Source of the DNA: Lichenicoccus sp965213775
GTDB taxonomy: Bacteria > Pseudomonadota > Alphaproteobacteria > Acetobacterales > Acetobacteraceae
Direction of reading: 5' to 3'
Assembly (NCBI GenBank): GCA_965213775.1
Contig: CBDCAC010000002.1
Span: 310,001 to 374,000, forward strand
Length of the DNA stretch: 64,000 nt
Shown here: in pieces, positions 10,447-18,923 of the stretch
How the letters are laid out: each line of letters begins with the position of its first letter
How positions within the stretch are numbered: the stretch's first letter is position 1
Program-made: the position numbers and the translations under genes
Notes under the pieces: generated by a model
Database searches by the model: none
What the model was told of the DNA's origin: nothing
What the model saw: only the letters and a program-made list of their open reading frames with translations

Positions 10447-11262
10447 ATGGGGCGGATGAGCGATTTGCCCAGCCTTCACGACGCGCCGCACGCGCCGCGC
10501 CTGCGCGTCATCGACCTCGAGACCACCGGCACCTCGCCCGACGATGGCGGCGTGGTCGAGATCGGCTGGCAGGACCTGGTGCAGGAGGCGGATGGCTGGA
10601 GGCTGTCGGGGCCGCCGCGGGCCCGCCTGGTCGATCCCGGCATCGCGATCTCGCCGGCGACCTCGGCGATCCATCACATCGTCGACGAGGACGTGGCCGG
10701 CGCGCCGTCGTGGCTGCAGACGGCGCCGGGCGTGCTGCGCGCCGATCCCGGGGCGGCGCCGGTGGCGCTGGCCGCGCATCGCGCCGCCTTCGAGCAGCGC
10801 TGGTGCCTGCCGGCGCTGTCGGGCCGGGCGCGCTGGATCTGCACCTACAAGTGCGCGCTGCGGCTGTGGCCCGAGGCACCCGGCCATTCCAACCAGGGCC
10901 TGCGCTACTGGCGCCGGCCGGCCGGGCTCGACCGCGCGCTCGGCCTGCCGGCGCACCGCGCGGCGCCGGACGCCTACGTCACCGCGCACCACCTGCGCGA
11001 CATGCTGGCGCTCGCCGGCCTGTCGCAGCTGCTGACCTGGTCCGAGCAGCCCGCGCTGCTGATACGGGTGCCGTACGGGCCCTCGCGCGGGCGCCGCTGG
11101 GCCGAGCTGGACGATGCCGCCCTGGCGCGGATCATCGAGACGGAGGCTGGCGGCAACGTCGACATGCGGTTCAGCGCGCGCACCGAGCAGGCGCGCCGTG
11201 CCGGCGCGCCCGCGCAGCCCGGCCAGATGTCGCTCGGCCTGGCGCGAACCCCGGCGGGCTGA
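10447..11262 (+). CDS. DnaQ-like DEDDh 3'-5' exonuclease (ExoX-type)
   Basis: The 271-residue protein has a DEDDh exonuclease core. Motif I is VIDLETTGTSPDDG, motif II is in ALAAHRAAFEQRW (carrying Glu where Asp is common) and motif III is HRAAPDAYVTAHHL with the catalytic His and Asp. Within the core is PGHSNQGLRYW, where similar enzymes contact DNA. The C-terminal ~90 residues include VPYGPSRGRRWAEL, a short motif of ExoX-like proteins that probably extends nucleic acid binding. The likely role is DNA repair or RNA trimming. An alternative ATG at 10456 gives a product three residues shorter; neither start has a good ribosome site. Confidence 0.82.
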   Translation: MGRMSDLPSLHDAPHAPRLRVIDLETTGTSPDDGGVVEIGWQDLVQEADGWRLSGPPRARLVDPGIAISPATSAIHHIVDEDVAGAPSWLQTAPGVLRADPGAAPVALAAHRAAFEQRWCLPALSGRARWICTYKCALRLWPEAPGHSNQGLRYWRRPAGLDRALGLPAHRAAPDAYVTAHHLRDMLALAGLSQLLTWSEQPALLIRVPYGPSRGRRWAELDDAALARIIETEAGGNVDMRFSARTEQARRAGAPAQPGQMSLGLARTPAG

Positions 11263-11275
11263 GGCGCGGTACGCC

Positions 11276-12325
11276 TCAGAGATAATCGCGCAGCATCGGC
11301 ACCAGCGGCTTGTCGGCGTCGGGCATCGGATAGTCCGCCAGCCGCTCCGGCGCGACCCAGGCCAGTGTCTGACCCTCCCTGGGCCGCGGCGTGTTGTTCC
11401 AGCGGCGGCACAGATACAGCGGCATCAGCAGGTGGAAGTCGCCGTAGCCGTGCGAGGCGAAGCTGAACGGCGCGAGGCAGGTCTGCGACAGCTCGACGCC
11501 GAGCTCCTCGCGCAGCTCTCGGATCAGCGCCTGCTCGGGCGTCTCCCCCGCCTCCACCTTGCCGCCGGGAAACTCCCACAGCCCCGCCATGCTGCGTCCT
11601 TCCGGGCGCCGCGCCAGCAGGATGCGGCCGTCGCCGTCGATCAGGGCGCAGGCCGCCACCAGCACCACCGGGCGGTCCGCGGCCGCTGCGGCCGGCCGCC
11701 GGTCGCGACGCGACGCCGCGGGATCGGGACGCAGGTCGGCATGTCCGGCCTCGAACAGCAGCACCGGATGGCTGCCGCCGCGCGCCAGGAACAGCTGCCG
11801 CGCGCTGCCTGTCTCGCGAAACCCGATCCGGCGCAGCACGGCGGCGGACGCCGGATTGTCGGTGGCGACCTGCGCCACCAGCCGGTCGAGATCGAGCCGC
11901 GCCAGCGCCCAGCGCGCGAGCCGGCCGGCCGCCTCGCCGGCGACGCCGTCGTTCCAGTAGCGGCGCGCGATCCAGTAGCCGAGATCGCCGGTGCGGGCGG
12001 CGGCATCGATGCGCAGCCCGACGCAGCCGAGCAGGCGCGCGGCGGCGTCGAGGCTCGTCTCGACGGGCGGTGACACGTCAGGTCCGGCGATGACGACGAA
12101 GTGGTAGGCGGCGCCCGACGCGGCCTGGCCGGCGGCCGCCTCGATCCACTCGTCGGTCAGCTTGCGCGGGTAGGGAAACGGCAGGCGCGGCAGCATGCGC
12201 ACCACGCCCCAGTCATTGACCAGCCGGTGGATGGCGCCCGCGTCCTGCGGCCGCGGCGGCCGCAGGACGAAGCGCGGGGTGGCGAGCCGGATCGCGTGGC
12301 CGTCGGCCGCGGCCTCCGCGGTCAC
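11276..12325 (-). CDS. fused GNAT acetyltransferase and Nudix (MutT-like) hydrolase
   Basis: One 349-residue frame. Residues ~10-190 are a GNAT N-acetyltransferase of the RimJ/RimL style (TPRFVLRPPRPQDAGAI, DLGYWIARRYWNDGVAGEA, DNPASAAVLRRIGFRETG). Residues ~210-349 are a MutT-like Nudix hydrolase with an intact Nudix box GKVEAGETPEQALIRELREE and the QTLAWVAPERL segment typical of 8-oxo-dGTP diphosphatases. The Nudix part should sanitise oxidised nucleotides; the acetyltransferase substrate is unknown. It starts with GTG overlapping the stop of the Rieske gene (GTGA), so translation is probably coupled. Fusions of this type occur in related bacteria. Confidence 0.88.
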   Translation of the reverse strand: MTAEAAADGHAIRLATPRFVLRPPRPQDAGAIHRLVNDWGVVRMLPRLPFPYPRKLTDEWIEAAAGQAASGAAYHFVVIAGPDVSPPVETSLDAAARLLGCVGLRIDAAARTGDLGYWIARRYWNDGVAGEAAGRLARWALARLDLDRLVAQVATDNPASAAVLRRIGFRETGSARQLFLARGGSHPVLLFEAGHADLRPDPAASRRDRRPAAAAADRPVVLVAACALIDGDGRILLARRPEGRSMAGLWEFPGGKVEAGETPEQALIRELREELGVELSQTCLAPFSFASHGYGDFHLLMPLYLCRRWNNTPRPREGQTLAWVAPERLADYPMPDADKPLVPMLRDYL

Positions 12326-13389
12326 GCCGCGTCGATGCCGCGCGCCATCAGCAGGTCGCGCAGGTTGCGGATCACCGGGAACACCTCCTGGTTGCGATCC
12401 TCTCCCTGCGCGTCGTGCGCCGCCTGTTCCAGCTCGACGATGTCGCGGTCCTCGCGGAAGATCCGCTCGGTGAACAGCACCAGCAGCGGCCAGGCGGCGT
12501 TGAGCAGGCCCGGGATCTTGGGCTTGCGCACCGACAGCAGCCCGAAGGTGCGGTTGCGACGCTGCTCGACATCCTGCGGGGTGTAGGCGATCCAGAGATC
12601 CATCACCGGTTCGGCGGCCGAGGTGCGTATGCGCAGTGTCTGGTACGGGTACTCGGTGCGTATCGTCATGACGTCGCGGTCGGAATCCTGCTTCTCGGTG
12701 CCGCGACGCTGGTTGAAGATCAACGCCTCGCCGATCGGCTGCTTGCCGCCGGTGCGGGCGAAGCTGTAGCGCGCCTCGATCCAGTCCTCGCCGGCATCCT
12801 GGCCCAGGAACCGGGGACGGATCTGACCCATCTGCTTGGCGTGCATGAACTGATGGTTCATGTCCATCAGGTTCTCGTGCATGAAGCTGTAGTGGCAGCC
12901 GATCACGCGGCCGAAGCGCCGGGTCTTGTAGGCGTGGTCGTCGGCGGCGCCGAACACCGGCAGCGGCACCGCGTCGGCGCGTGCCGGATCGCCGGGGAAC
13001 ACCAGGATCAGGCCGCTGCGCTCGCGGCAGGGATAGGCGCGCACGCCGTTGGGCAGCTTGTCCTTGCCGAGATACGGCACGTCGACGCACCTTCCCGAGC
13101 GCCCGTAGGCCCAGCCATGGTAGCAGCAGCGCACCGACTGGCCGTCGACGGCGCCGCGCGAGAGCGGCACCTGCCGGTGCGCGCAGCGATCCTCCAGCGC
13201 GTAGACCGCGCCCTCCTTGGGCCGGACCAGCACGATCGGCTCGCCGGCATAGGTCGAGGCCAGGACGCCTCCGGGCTTGAGCTCGTGCGACCAGGCGAGC
13301 GGATACCAGTGGTCGGGATGACACCGGATCCGTCTCAGATCCGGGCCGCGCGTGAGGGGCGGCGGCGTGTCGGTAAAGGCGTGATCCAT
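12322..13389 (-). CDS. Rieske-type aromatic ring-hydroxylating oxygenase, alpha subunit
   Basis: The 355-residue protein has a Rieske [2Fe-2S] domain (CAHRQVPLSRG and CCYHGWAYG supply the Cys-x-His and Cys-x2-His ligands, residues ~68-95). A catalytic domain follows with the mononuclear iron motif HENLMDMNHQFMH near residue 170 and a later Asp. The overall form is like vanillate demethylase oxygenase and related O-demethylases. No reductase or ferredoxin gene is adjacent, so electrons would come from elsewhere. The substrate cannot be named. It forms a two-gene operon with the downstream GNAT-Nudix gene and is divergent from the amine oxidase operon. Confidence 0.88.
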   Translation of the reverse strand: MDHAFTDTPPPLTRGPDLRRIRCHPDHWYPLAWSHELKPGGVLASTYAGEPIVLVRPKEGAVYALEDRCAHRQVPLSRGAVDGQSVRCCYHGWAYGRSGRCVDVPYLGKDKLPNGVRAYPCRERSGLILVFPGDPARADAVPLPVFGAADDHAYKTRRFGRVIGCHYSFMHENLMDMNHQFMHAKQMGQIRPRFLGQDAGEDWIEARYSFARTGGKQPIGEALIFNQRRGTEKQDSDRDVMTIRTEYPYQTLRIRTSAAEPVMDLWIAYTPQDVEQRRNRTFGLLSVRKPKIPGLLNAAWPLLVLFTERIFREDRDIVELEQAAHDAQGEDRNQEVFPVIRNLRDLLMARGIDAA

Positions 13390-13624
13390 CGTCCCTCGGT
13401 CCGCAGCGATGCACCGCGGACTGGCCCCGGCGCATCAGCATAGACGTTCGCGAGGCCAAGGCGAGCCTCGAATCACGTCCTCGTCATTTCACCGCGCCGC
13501 ACAAACGGGTCGACCGCACGGCCGGGAAGTGGGACGTTGTTGGGCACTGGGTGAGCATTGCGCGCGCGCCGTTGGAAAACAGCGGCATTCACCTGCTACG
13601 CTGCATAATTTTGGAGCAGGATGC

Positions 13625-15226
13625 TTGAATAATACGCAGATGAGAATGCAGCCGACGCGGCGCCAGCTGCTGACGCGGATCGGCGTCGCCGCCGGCAGCG
13701 TCGCGATGTACCAGGCGATGACGCAGCTCGGCCACGCGGCGGGAACCGATTTCGCCGGACCGCCGACGCTGAGCGGCGGCAAGACCGGAACCAGCGTGCT
13801 GGTGCTCGGCGCCGGGCTGGCCGGCATGCTGGCCGCACACGAGCTGCGGCGCGCCGGCTACAGCGTGCGCATCCTGGAGTTCCAGAACCGCTCGGGCGGC
13901 CGCAACTTCACGCTGCGCGGCGGCGACAGCCTGACCGAGCTCGGCGGCTACACCCAGAAGGTCGATTTCGCGCCGGGCAACTACATCAATCCCGGGCCCT
14001 GGCGCATCCCCTACCACCACCAGGCGCTGCTGCACTACTGCCGCGCCTTCGGCGTGACGCTGGAGCCGTTCATCGAGGTCAACCACAACAGCTACCTGCA
14101 CAACTCCAAGAGCTTCGGCGGCGTGCCGCAGCGCTATCGCGACGTGCTCGGCGACTTCACCGGCTACACCGCCGAGCTGCTCGCCAAGGCGATCAACCAG
14201 AACAAGCTCGACCAGCCGGTCAGCGCCGAGGAGAAGCACGACCTGCTCGCCGCGATGCGCGGCTGGGGGCTGCTGAACGCCGAGTACGACTACGTGAAGG
14301 GACCGATGGCCTCGCTGCGTCGCGGCTACAGCAAGCCGCGCGGCGGCGGGCCGGACGGTGCGCCCACGCCCTCGCAGCCGCTCGCGCGCGACGAGGTGAT
14401 GCGCTCCGGGCTGTGGCATTGGCTGGCGTTCAACACCGTCTACGACCTGCAGACCACCATGTTCCAGCCGGTCGGCGGGATGGACATGATCGGCCGCGGC
14501 TTCGCCAGGCAGGTCGGCGAGCTGGTCACCCACAATATCGACGTCACCCGCATCCAGCAGGACGATGCCGGGGTCACCGTCACCTACAAGGACAACAACC
14601 ATGGCGGCGCCGTCGGCCACGCCAAGGCGGACTACTGCGTCTGCACCATCCCGCTCTCGATCCTGAGCCAGATCGACGTGCAGGTCAGCGGGCCGATGCG
14701 CGACGCGATCGCCGCCGTCCCCTATGCCTCCTCGGTCAAGGTCGGGCTCGAGTTCAAGCGACGGTTCTGGGAAGAGGACGAGGCGATCTACGGCGGCATC
14801 AGCTTCACTGACCAGCAGATCAGCCAGATCTCCTACCCGAGCCACGGCTATTTCTCGTCCGGCAAGGCGGTGCTGCTCGGCGGCTACATGTTCGGCGCCG
14901 CCGCCTACGACTTCGCCGGCAAGACGCCGCAGCAGCGCGTGCAGGCGGCGCTCGACCAGGGGGCGGTGCTGCACAAGCAGTACAAGGACGAGTTCGTCAC
15001 CGGGGTCGGCGTGGCCTGGAGCCGGATGCCGTGGTCGCTGGGCTGCTGCGGCACCTGGAGCGAGGATGCCCGCAACACGCACTACAAGACCCTGACCTCG
15101 ATGGATGGCCGGGTGGTGCTGGCCGGCGAGCACGCCTCCTATATCGGCTGCTGGCAGGAGGGCGCGCTGCTGTCCTCGATCAGCGCCATCACCCAGCTGC
15201 ACCAGCGCGCGGTAGGAGCCGCCTGA
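13625..15226 (+). CDS. Tat-exported flavin amine oxidase family protein
   Basis: The protein (533 residues from the TTG) has a twin-arginine signal (TRRQLLTRIG, then a hydrophobic stretch). A FAD-binding Rossmann motif follows (VLVLGAGLAGMLAAHELRRAG ending in ILE, shown in part), then RSGGRNFTLRGG and a C-terminal FAD segment VVLAGEHASYIGCWQEGAL. These place it in the flavin monoamine oxidase superfamily, which oxidises amines to imines. The immediate partners are a c-type cytochrome and a RidA protein, so it may be a dehydrogenase passing electrons to the cytochrome rather than an oxidase. The TTG at 13625 has GGAG about 8 bases upstream; an ATG at 13640 is the alternative. Confidence 0.88.
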   Translation: MNNTQMRMQPTRRQLLTRIGVAAGSVAMYQAMTQLGHAAGTDFAGPPTLSGGKTGTSVLVLGAGLAGMLAAHELRRAGYSVRILEFQNRSGGRNFTLRGGDSLTELGGYTQKVDFAPGNYINPGPWRIPYHHQALLHYCRAFGVTLEPFIEVNHNSYLHNSKSFGGVPQRYRDVLGDFTGYTAELLAKAINQNKLDQPVSAEEKHDLLAAMRGWGLLNAEYDYVKGPMASLRRGYSKPRGGGPDGAPTPSQPLARDEVMRSGLWHWLAFNTVYDLQTTMFQPVGGMDMIGRGFARQVGELVTHNIDVTRIQQDDAGVTVTYKDNNHGGAVGHAKADYCVCTIPLSILSQIDVQVSGPMRDAIAAVPYASSVKVGLEFKRRFWEEDEAIYGGISFTDQQISQISYPSHGYFSSGKAVLLGGYMFGAAAYDFAGKTPQQRVQAALDQGAVLHKQYKDEFVTGVGVAWSRMPWSLGCCGTWSEDARNTHYKTLTSMDGRVVLAGEHASYIGCWQEGALLSSISAITQLHQRAVGAA

Positions 15227-15696
15227 TGCGCCGGTTCCTCAGGCGCGCGTCGCGGGGCGTCGCCGCCGGCATCGCCCTCGCCGCCCTGCTGTCGCTGCCG
15301 GCCGGCCGCGCCGCGCGCGCCGACGTCGCCAGCAACGGCGTCAGCGGCGACATCGACGCCAGCACCGGTGCGGCGGTCTACCAGCATGTCTGCCAGGGCT
15401 GCCACATGCCTGGCGGCCAGGGCGCGGTCGGCGCGGCGGTGATCCCGGCGCTCGCCGGCAACAAGAAGCTCGCGAGCTCGGGCTACCCGGTCTACGTGGT
15501 GCTGAACGGGCTCGGCGGCATGCCCTGGTTCAACGGCGACCTGAAGAACCCGGAGGGCGCAGGCGTGCTGAACAACCACCAGATCGCGCTGGTGGTGAAC
15601 TTCGTCCGCACCCATTTCGGCAACGCCTACACCGACCCCGTCAGCGCGGCCGACGTCGCCGCGGTGCGCGGCCCGCCCCCGATCACGGAGCACTGA
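15226..15696 (+). CDS. periplasmic c-type cytochrome, partner of the amine oxidase
   Basis: This 156-residue protein has a Sec signal (arginine-rich start, hydrophobic stretch, cleavage near ARA) and one haem c site CQGCH around residue 58. A likely axial Met lies in GLGGMPWFNG. It is a class I cytochrome. Its ATG overlaps the amine oxidase stop (TGATG), so the two are translationally coupled. The inferred role is electron acceptor for the exported flavoenzyme, as reported for the NicA2-CycN pair of nicotine-degrading Pseudomonas. The next gene starts 3 bases after the stop. Confidence 0.85.
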   Translation: MRRFLRRASRGVAAGIALAALLSLPAGRAARADVASNGVSGDIDASTGAAVYQHVCQGCHMPGGQGAVGAAVIPALAGNKKLASSGYPVYVVLNGLGGMPWFNGDLKNPEGAGVLNNHQIALVVNFVRTHFGNAYTDPVSAADVAAVRGPPPITEH

Positions 15697-15699
15697 GCG

Positions 15700-16194
15700 T
15701 TGAGCATGAAGACGATCCTCGGCGTCCTGGCGCTGCTGCAGGCGGCCGTCGGCGGCACCGCGGCCGCGGCCGACGTGATCCGACACGACGTGCCCACCTT
15801 CCCGATCGCCGCCAGCATCGAGGTGCCGCCCGGCTACAGCACGATCTACCTGTCCGGCACGGGTGCCGACGTCGCCGACAAGTCGGCCAAGGCGATGACC
15901 CTCGCCGCCTACGGCGACACCGAGACCCAGACCCGCAGCGCGCTCGACAAGATCAGCGCCACCCTCGCCGGGCTGCACCTCACGCTGGGCGACGTGGTGC
16001 AGATGCACGCCTACATCGCCGCCGACCCCAAGCTCGGCCATATCGACTTCGCCGGCCTGATGAAGGCCTACACCCAGTTCTTCGGCACCCACGACCAGCC
16101 CAACCTACCCACCCGCTCCGCCTTCCAGGTCGCGGGACTGGCCAACCCGGGCTGGCTGGTCGAGATCGAGGTGCAGGCGGTGCGTCGGCCTTAG
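15700..16194 (+). CDS. exported RidA family protein
   Basis: This 164-residue protein is a RidA/YjgF fold with an N-terminal signal peptide (hydrophobic ILGVLALLQAAVGGTAAAA), so it should act in the periplasm. Most RidA proteins are cytoplasmic and lack a signal. The catalytic Arg is in LPTRSAFQVAGL, equivalent to the PARS segment of E. coli RidA, and the Glu-bearing strand LVEIEVQAV is present, so enamine/imine deaminase activity is plausible. The TTG at 15700 has GGAG 9 bases upstream; an ATG two codons later is possible. It is third in the amine oxidase operon, where it could hydrolyse the imine product. Confidence 0.82.
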   Translation: MSMKTILGVLALLQAAVGGTAAAADVIRHDVPTFPIAASIEVPPGYSTIYLSGTGADVADKSAKAMTLAAYGDTETQTRSALDKISATLAGLHLTLGDVVQMHAYIAADPKLGHIDFAGLMKAYTQFFGTHDQPNLPTRSAFQVAGLANPGWLVEIEVQAVRRP

Positions 16195-16208
16195 CAGCTG
16201 AGAAAGGC

Positions 16209-16322
16209 CAGGCAAGGGCGCTGCCCTTGACCCGCTGGGGCCGGCGGCCCCAGACCCCGATTTCTTGGGATCGGGCTTCAAAGGCTTGCCTCTGATGGGG
16301 TCAAGGGGCAAAGCCTCTTGCC
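16209..16322 (-). repeat. full copy C of the dispersed palindromic element
   Basis: Full-length copy in the minus direction. From the left it reads GGCAAGGGCGCTGCCCTTG, then the hairpin TGGGGCCGGCGGCCCCA, then a less conserved spacer with CAAAGGCTTGCC, and ends with the GGGGCAAAGCC hairpin. It lies 14 bases after the ridA stop and ends 1 base before the ATG of the next gene, so it forms that gene's leader. Confidence 0.9.
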
Positions 16323-16323
16323 T

Positions 16324-16941
16324 ATGCTGATCGAGGAGCCGCTGGAGGTCGCGCGCCGAAGGGCGGCGCTGCTGCGGCCCGCGATGCGTCCGCTGGCGCT
16401 GTTCGCCGCACGCATCCGCGCCGAGACCGGCAGGCCGGTTCCGGACGCCGATCCGTGCGACGGCGGCACCGCCTCGAGGGTGCTGCTGCTGCTCGAACGG
16501 CCGGCGCCGGCGGTGCGGCGGGTCGGCTTCGTCTCGCGCGACAACGCGACCCCGACCGCGCGCAACATCCGTCGCTTCACCGAGGCAGCCGGGCTGCCGC
16601 GCCGCACCACCCTGATCTGGAACGCGGTGCCGTGGATGGACGACCATCCGTCCGGACGCAGCCGGCCGCCGCGTCCCGACGAGATCCGCGCCGGGCTGCT
16701 CTGGCTGCCGCCCCTGCTGTCGCTGCTGCGGCAGCTCGAGGTCGTGCTGCTGGCCGGACGGGTGGCGCGCCTGGCGGCGGCGGCGCTGCGGCCGCTGCCG
16801 CTGCTGGTGCTCGAGATGCCGCATCCGAGCCCGACCATCGTCTGCACCAGCCCGCGCATCGGCCAGACCATCGCCTCGGCCTTCGCCGCCGCCGCCGCGG
16901 CGCTGCGTCGGGCCGGGCCGATCGAGACGGATGCGGATTAA
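16324..16941 (+). CDS. uracil-DNA glycosylase-like protein
   Basis: The 205-residue protein resembles the uracil-DNA glycosylase superfamily. An N-terminal region with ASRVLLLLERPAP is followed by VGFVSRDNATPTARNIRRF, a WNAVPW segment and a C-terminal MPHPSPTIV that occupies the place of the usual HPS catalytic-loop motif. It may excise uracil or act on another damaged base. The subfamily is not well characterised, so activity is inferred from fold signatures only. The ATG at 16324 directly follows repeat copy C; no ribosome site outside the repeat is evident. It is separated from opgH by 50 bases. Confidence 0.7.
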   Translation: MLIEEPLEVARRRAALLRPAMRPLALFAARIRAETGRPVPDADPCDGGTASRVLLLLERPAPAVRRVGFVSRDNATPTARNIRRFTEAAGLPRRTTLIWNAVPWMDDHPSGRSRPPRPDEIRAGLLWLPPLLSLLRQLEVVLLAGRVARLAAAALRPLPLLVLEMPHPSPTIVCTSPRIGQTIASAFAAAAAALRRAGPIETDAD

Positions 16942-16991
16942 AACGCGCGCGCCGGCCGGCCACCCACGTTGCACGGGCAGAACCGCCCCGT

Positions 16992-18782
16992 ATGCAACAG
17001 GGCCCGGGCGACGGCGACGCCGCCGCACCTGGCCGGACCTCCCAGGATCGCTCCATGCCGGCTGCCGCCTCGCGCATCCATCTGCTCGTCGTGCCCGCCC
17101 TGCTGCTGACGGTGCTGGCGACGGCGGGCACGGCGGCGTTGCTGCCGACCTCCTCGGCCTGGCTCGCGGCACTGCTGCTGTCGCTGCTCGCGGTCAGCTA
17201 CGTGCGCATGACGCTGACCGCGCTCGGCCCGCTGCTCGGCCTGCTGCCGCAGCGTCCGGCCGCGGCGGCAGCACCAGCGCGACGTGGGCGGCACCGCACC
17301 GCGATCCTGCTGCCGATCTACAACGAGGCGCCGGAGCCGATCGCGGCCGCGGTGCGGGTGATGGCCGAGGCGCTGCGGCCGGACGACGACGCCGCCATCT
17401 TCGTGCTGAGCGACACCCAGGATCCGGCGCTGGCGGCGAGGGAGCGTCGGCTGTTCGACGCCCACATGACGTCGCGCTCCGGCATCGAGATCCGCTACCG
17501 CCGCCGCCCCCGCAACACCGGCCGCAAGGCCGGCAATATCGGCGAGTTCTGCCGCGGCGCCGGACGCGACTACGCGTTTGCGATCGTGCTCGACGCCGAC
17601 AGCCTGATGACCGGCCAGGCCATCCGCGGCCTGATCGCCGCCCTGGCGGAGGATGCCGGCGCGGGACTGATCCAGTCCGTCTCCTACCTGGTCGGCGGCC
17701 ACACCCTGTTCGCCCGCATGCAGCAATTCGCCGCGAGGCTGAACACGCCGCTCGCGGTCGCCGGCCAGCATCTCTGGCAGGGACGGCTGGGCACCTACTG
17801 GGGGCACAACGCCATCCTGCGCCTCGCGCCGTTCACCCGGCACGCGGAGCTGCCGGTGCTGCCGGGGCGGCCGCCGATGGGCGGCCAGATCCTGTGCCAC
17901 GACACCATCGAGGCGGCGCTGCTGCTGCGCGCCGGCTGGGCGGTGCGGCTGGCGCCGGAGATCGTCGGCTCCTACGAGACCACGCCGAGCAACCTGGTCG
18001 ACCACCTGGCCCGCGAACGGCGCTGGTGCCAGGGCAACCTGCAGCATCTGCGCCTGATCGGCGCCGCACGGCTGCGCCCGGAGAGCCGGCTGCATATCGG
18101 CATCGGCATCCTCTACTACCTATCCTCGCCGGTCAGCCTGCTGCTCAGCCTGGGGCTGCTGCTGGGCGCGTCCGGCCACGCGCGCCCGCATGCCGCCTCC
18201 CCGGCGCTGCTGGTGCAGCTGCTGGTCTGGCTCACGCTGCTGCTGCTGTTCGGGCCCCGTCTCGCCAGCCTGGCGCGGGCGCTGCTGCGGCCGCGGGCGG
18301 CGCGCGGCTTCGGCGGCCGCGCGCGGCTGATCGCCAGCGCGCTGCTGGAGCAGCTCGCGGCCACGCTGCTCTCGCCGATCATCATGCTCTCGGTGACCGG
18401 CTTCGTGCTCAGCACCTTCGCCGGACGGGTGGTGGCATGGGACGCGCCGTCGCGCGGCGACCGCCCGGTGCCCTGGCGCGAGGCGTGGCGGCGTATGCGC
18501 TGGCACACCGTGCTGGGCATCGGTGCCGCGCTGGCGCTGTGGCTGGGCCGTCCCGCAGCACTGCCGTGGGCGTCGCCGCTGCTGCTGGGACCGGTGCTCT
18601 CGATGCCGCTGACCATGCTCTCGGGCAGTGTGCGGCTGGGCGCGCTGACGCGGCGGCTGGGCCTGTTCCTCACCGAGGACGAGCTGACGCCGACCGCCGA
18701 GCTCGCGGCGCTGCAGGGGGCGCCGCCGCGTCGTCCGCCGCCGGTCCGCTACCCGGTGCACGACCCGGCGGCGGCGGAGTGA
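16992..18782 (+). CDS. opgH: glucans biosynthesis glucosyltransferase OpgH (MdoH)
   Basis: The 596-residue inner membrane protein has two N-terminal helices, a cytoplasmic GT2 domain, and a C-terminal block of about five helices. The GT2 domain shows AILLPIYNEAPEP, FVLSDTQDP, the DxD-type LDADSLMTG and the RERRWCQGN processivity motif. It should use UDP-glucose to make beta-1,2-linked osmoregulated periplasmic glucan. Family members are usually longer, mainly at the N-terminus. The periplasmic partner opgG is not next to it. An alternative ATG at 17055, with AGGA suitably placed upstream, would shorten it by 21 residues. Confidence 0.9.
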   Translation: MQQGPGDGDAAAPGRTSQDRSMPAAASRIHLLVVPALLLTVLATAGTAALLPTSSAWLAALLLSLLAVSYVRMTLTALGPLLGLLPQRPAAAAAPARRGRHRTAILLPIYNEAPEPIAAAVRVMAEALRPDDDAAIFVLSDTQDPALAARERRLFDAHMTSRSGIEIRYRRRPRNTGRKAGNIGEFCRGAGRDYAFAIVLDADSLMTGQAIRGLIAALAEDAGAGLIQSVSYLVGGHTLFARMQQFAARLNTPLAVAGQHLWQGRLGTYWGHNAILRLAPFTRHAELPVLPGRPPMGGQILCHDTIEAALLLRAGWAVRLAPEIVGSYETTPSNLVDHLARERRWCQGNLQHLRLIGAARLRPESRLHIGIGILYYLSSPVSLLLSLGLLLGASGHARPHAASPALLVQLLVWLTLLLLFGPRLASLARALLRPRAARGFGGRARLIASALLEQLAATLLSPIIMLSVTGFVLSTFAGRVVAWDAPSRGDRPVPWREAWRRMRWHTVLGIGAALALWLGRPAALPWASPLLLGPVLSMPLTMLSGSVRLGALTRRLGLFLTEDELTPTAELAALQGAPPRRPPPVRYPVHDPAAAE

Positions 18783-18800
18783 GGGCGGGCGCCTTATCTG

Positions 18801-18914
18801 AGGCAAGGGCTCCGCCCTCGACCCGTTGGGGCCGGGCGCCCCAAACCCCTTTTCCGATAGAAGGTTTTCAGAGGCTTGCCTTCGATGGGGTCGGGGGGCA
18901 AAGCCCCTTGCCTT
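18801..18914 (-). repeat. full copy D of the dispersed palindromic element
   Basis: Full-length copy in the minus direction between two convergent genes: 18 bases after the opgH stop and 9 bases before the RDD stop. It carries AAGGGCTCCGCCCT, TTGGGGCCGGGCGCCCCAA and GGGGCAAAGCCCCTTGCC. In this setting it could end both transcripts, although it has no T-tract. Confidence 0.9.
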
Positions 18915-18923
18915 CGCGACCTG

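Noticed and set aside
12326..13459. Extension of the GNAT-Nudix frame upstream to 13459
   Set aside because: The extra sequence overlaps the Rieske gene completely and is Arg-rich without motifs; the GTG at 12325 gives a proper GNAT start.
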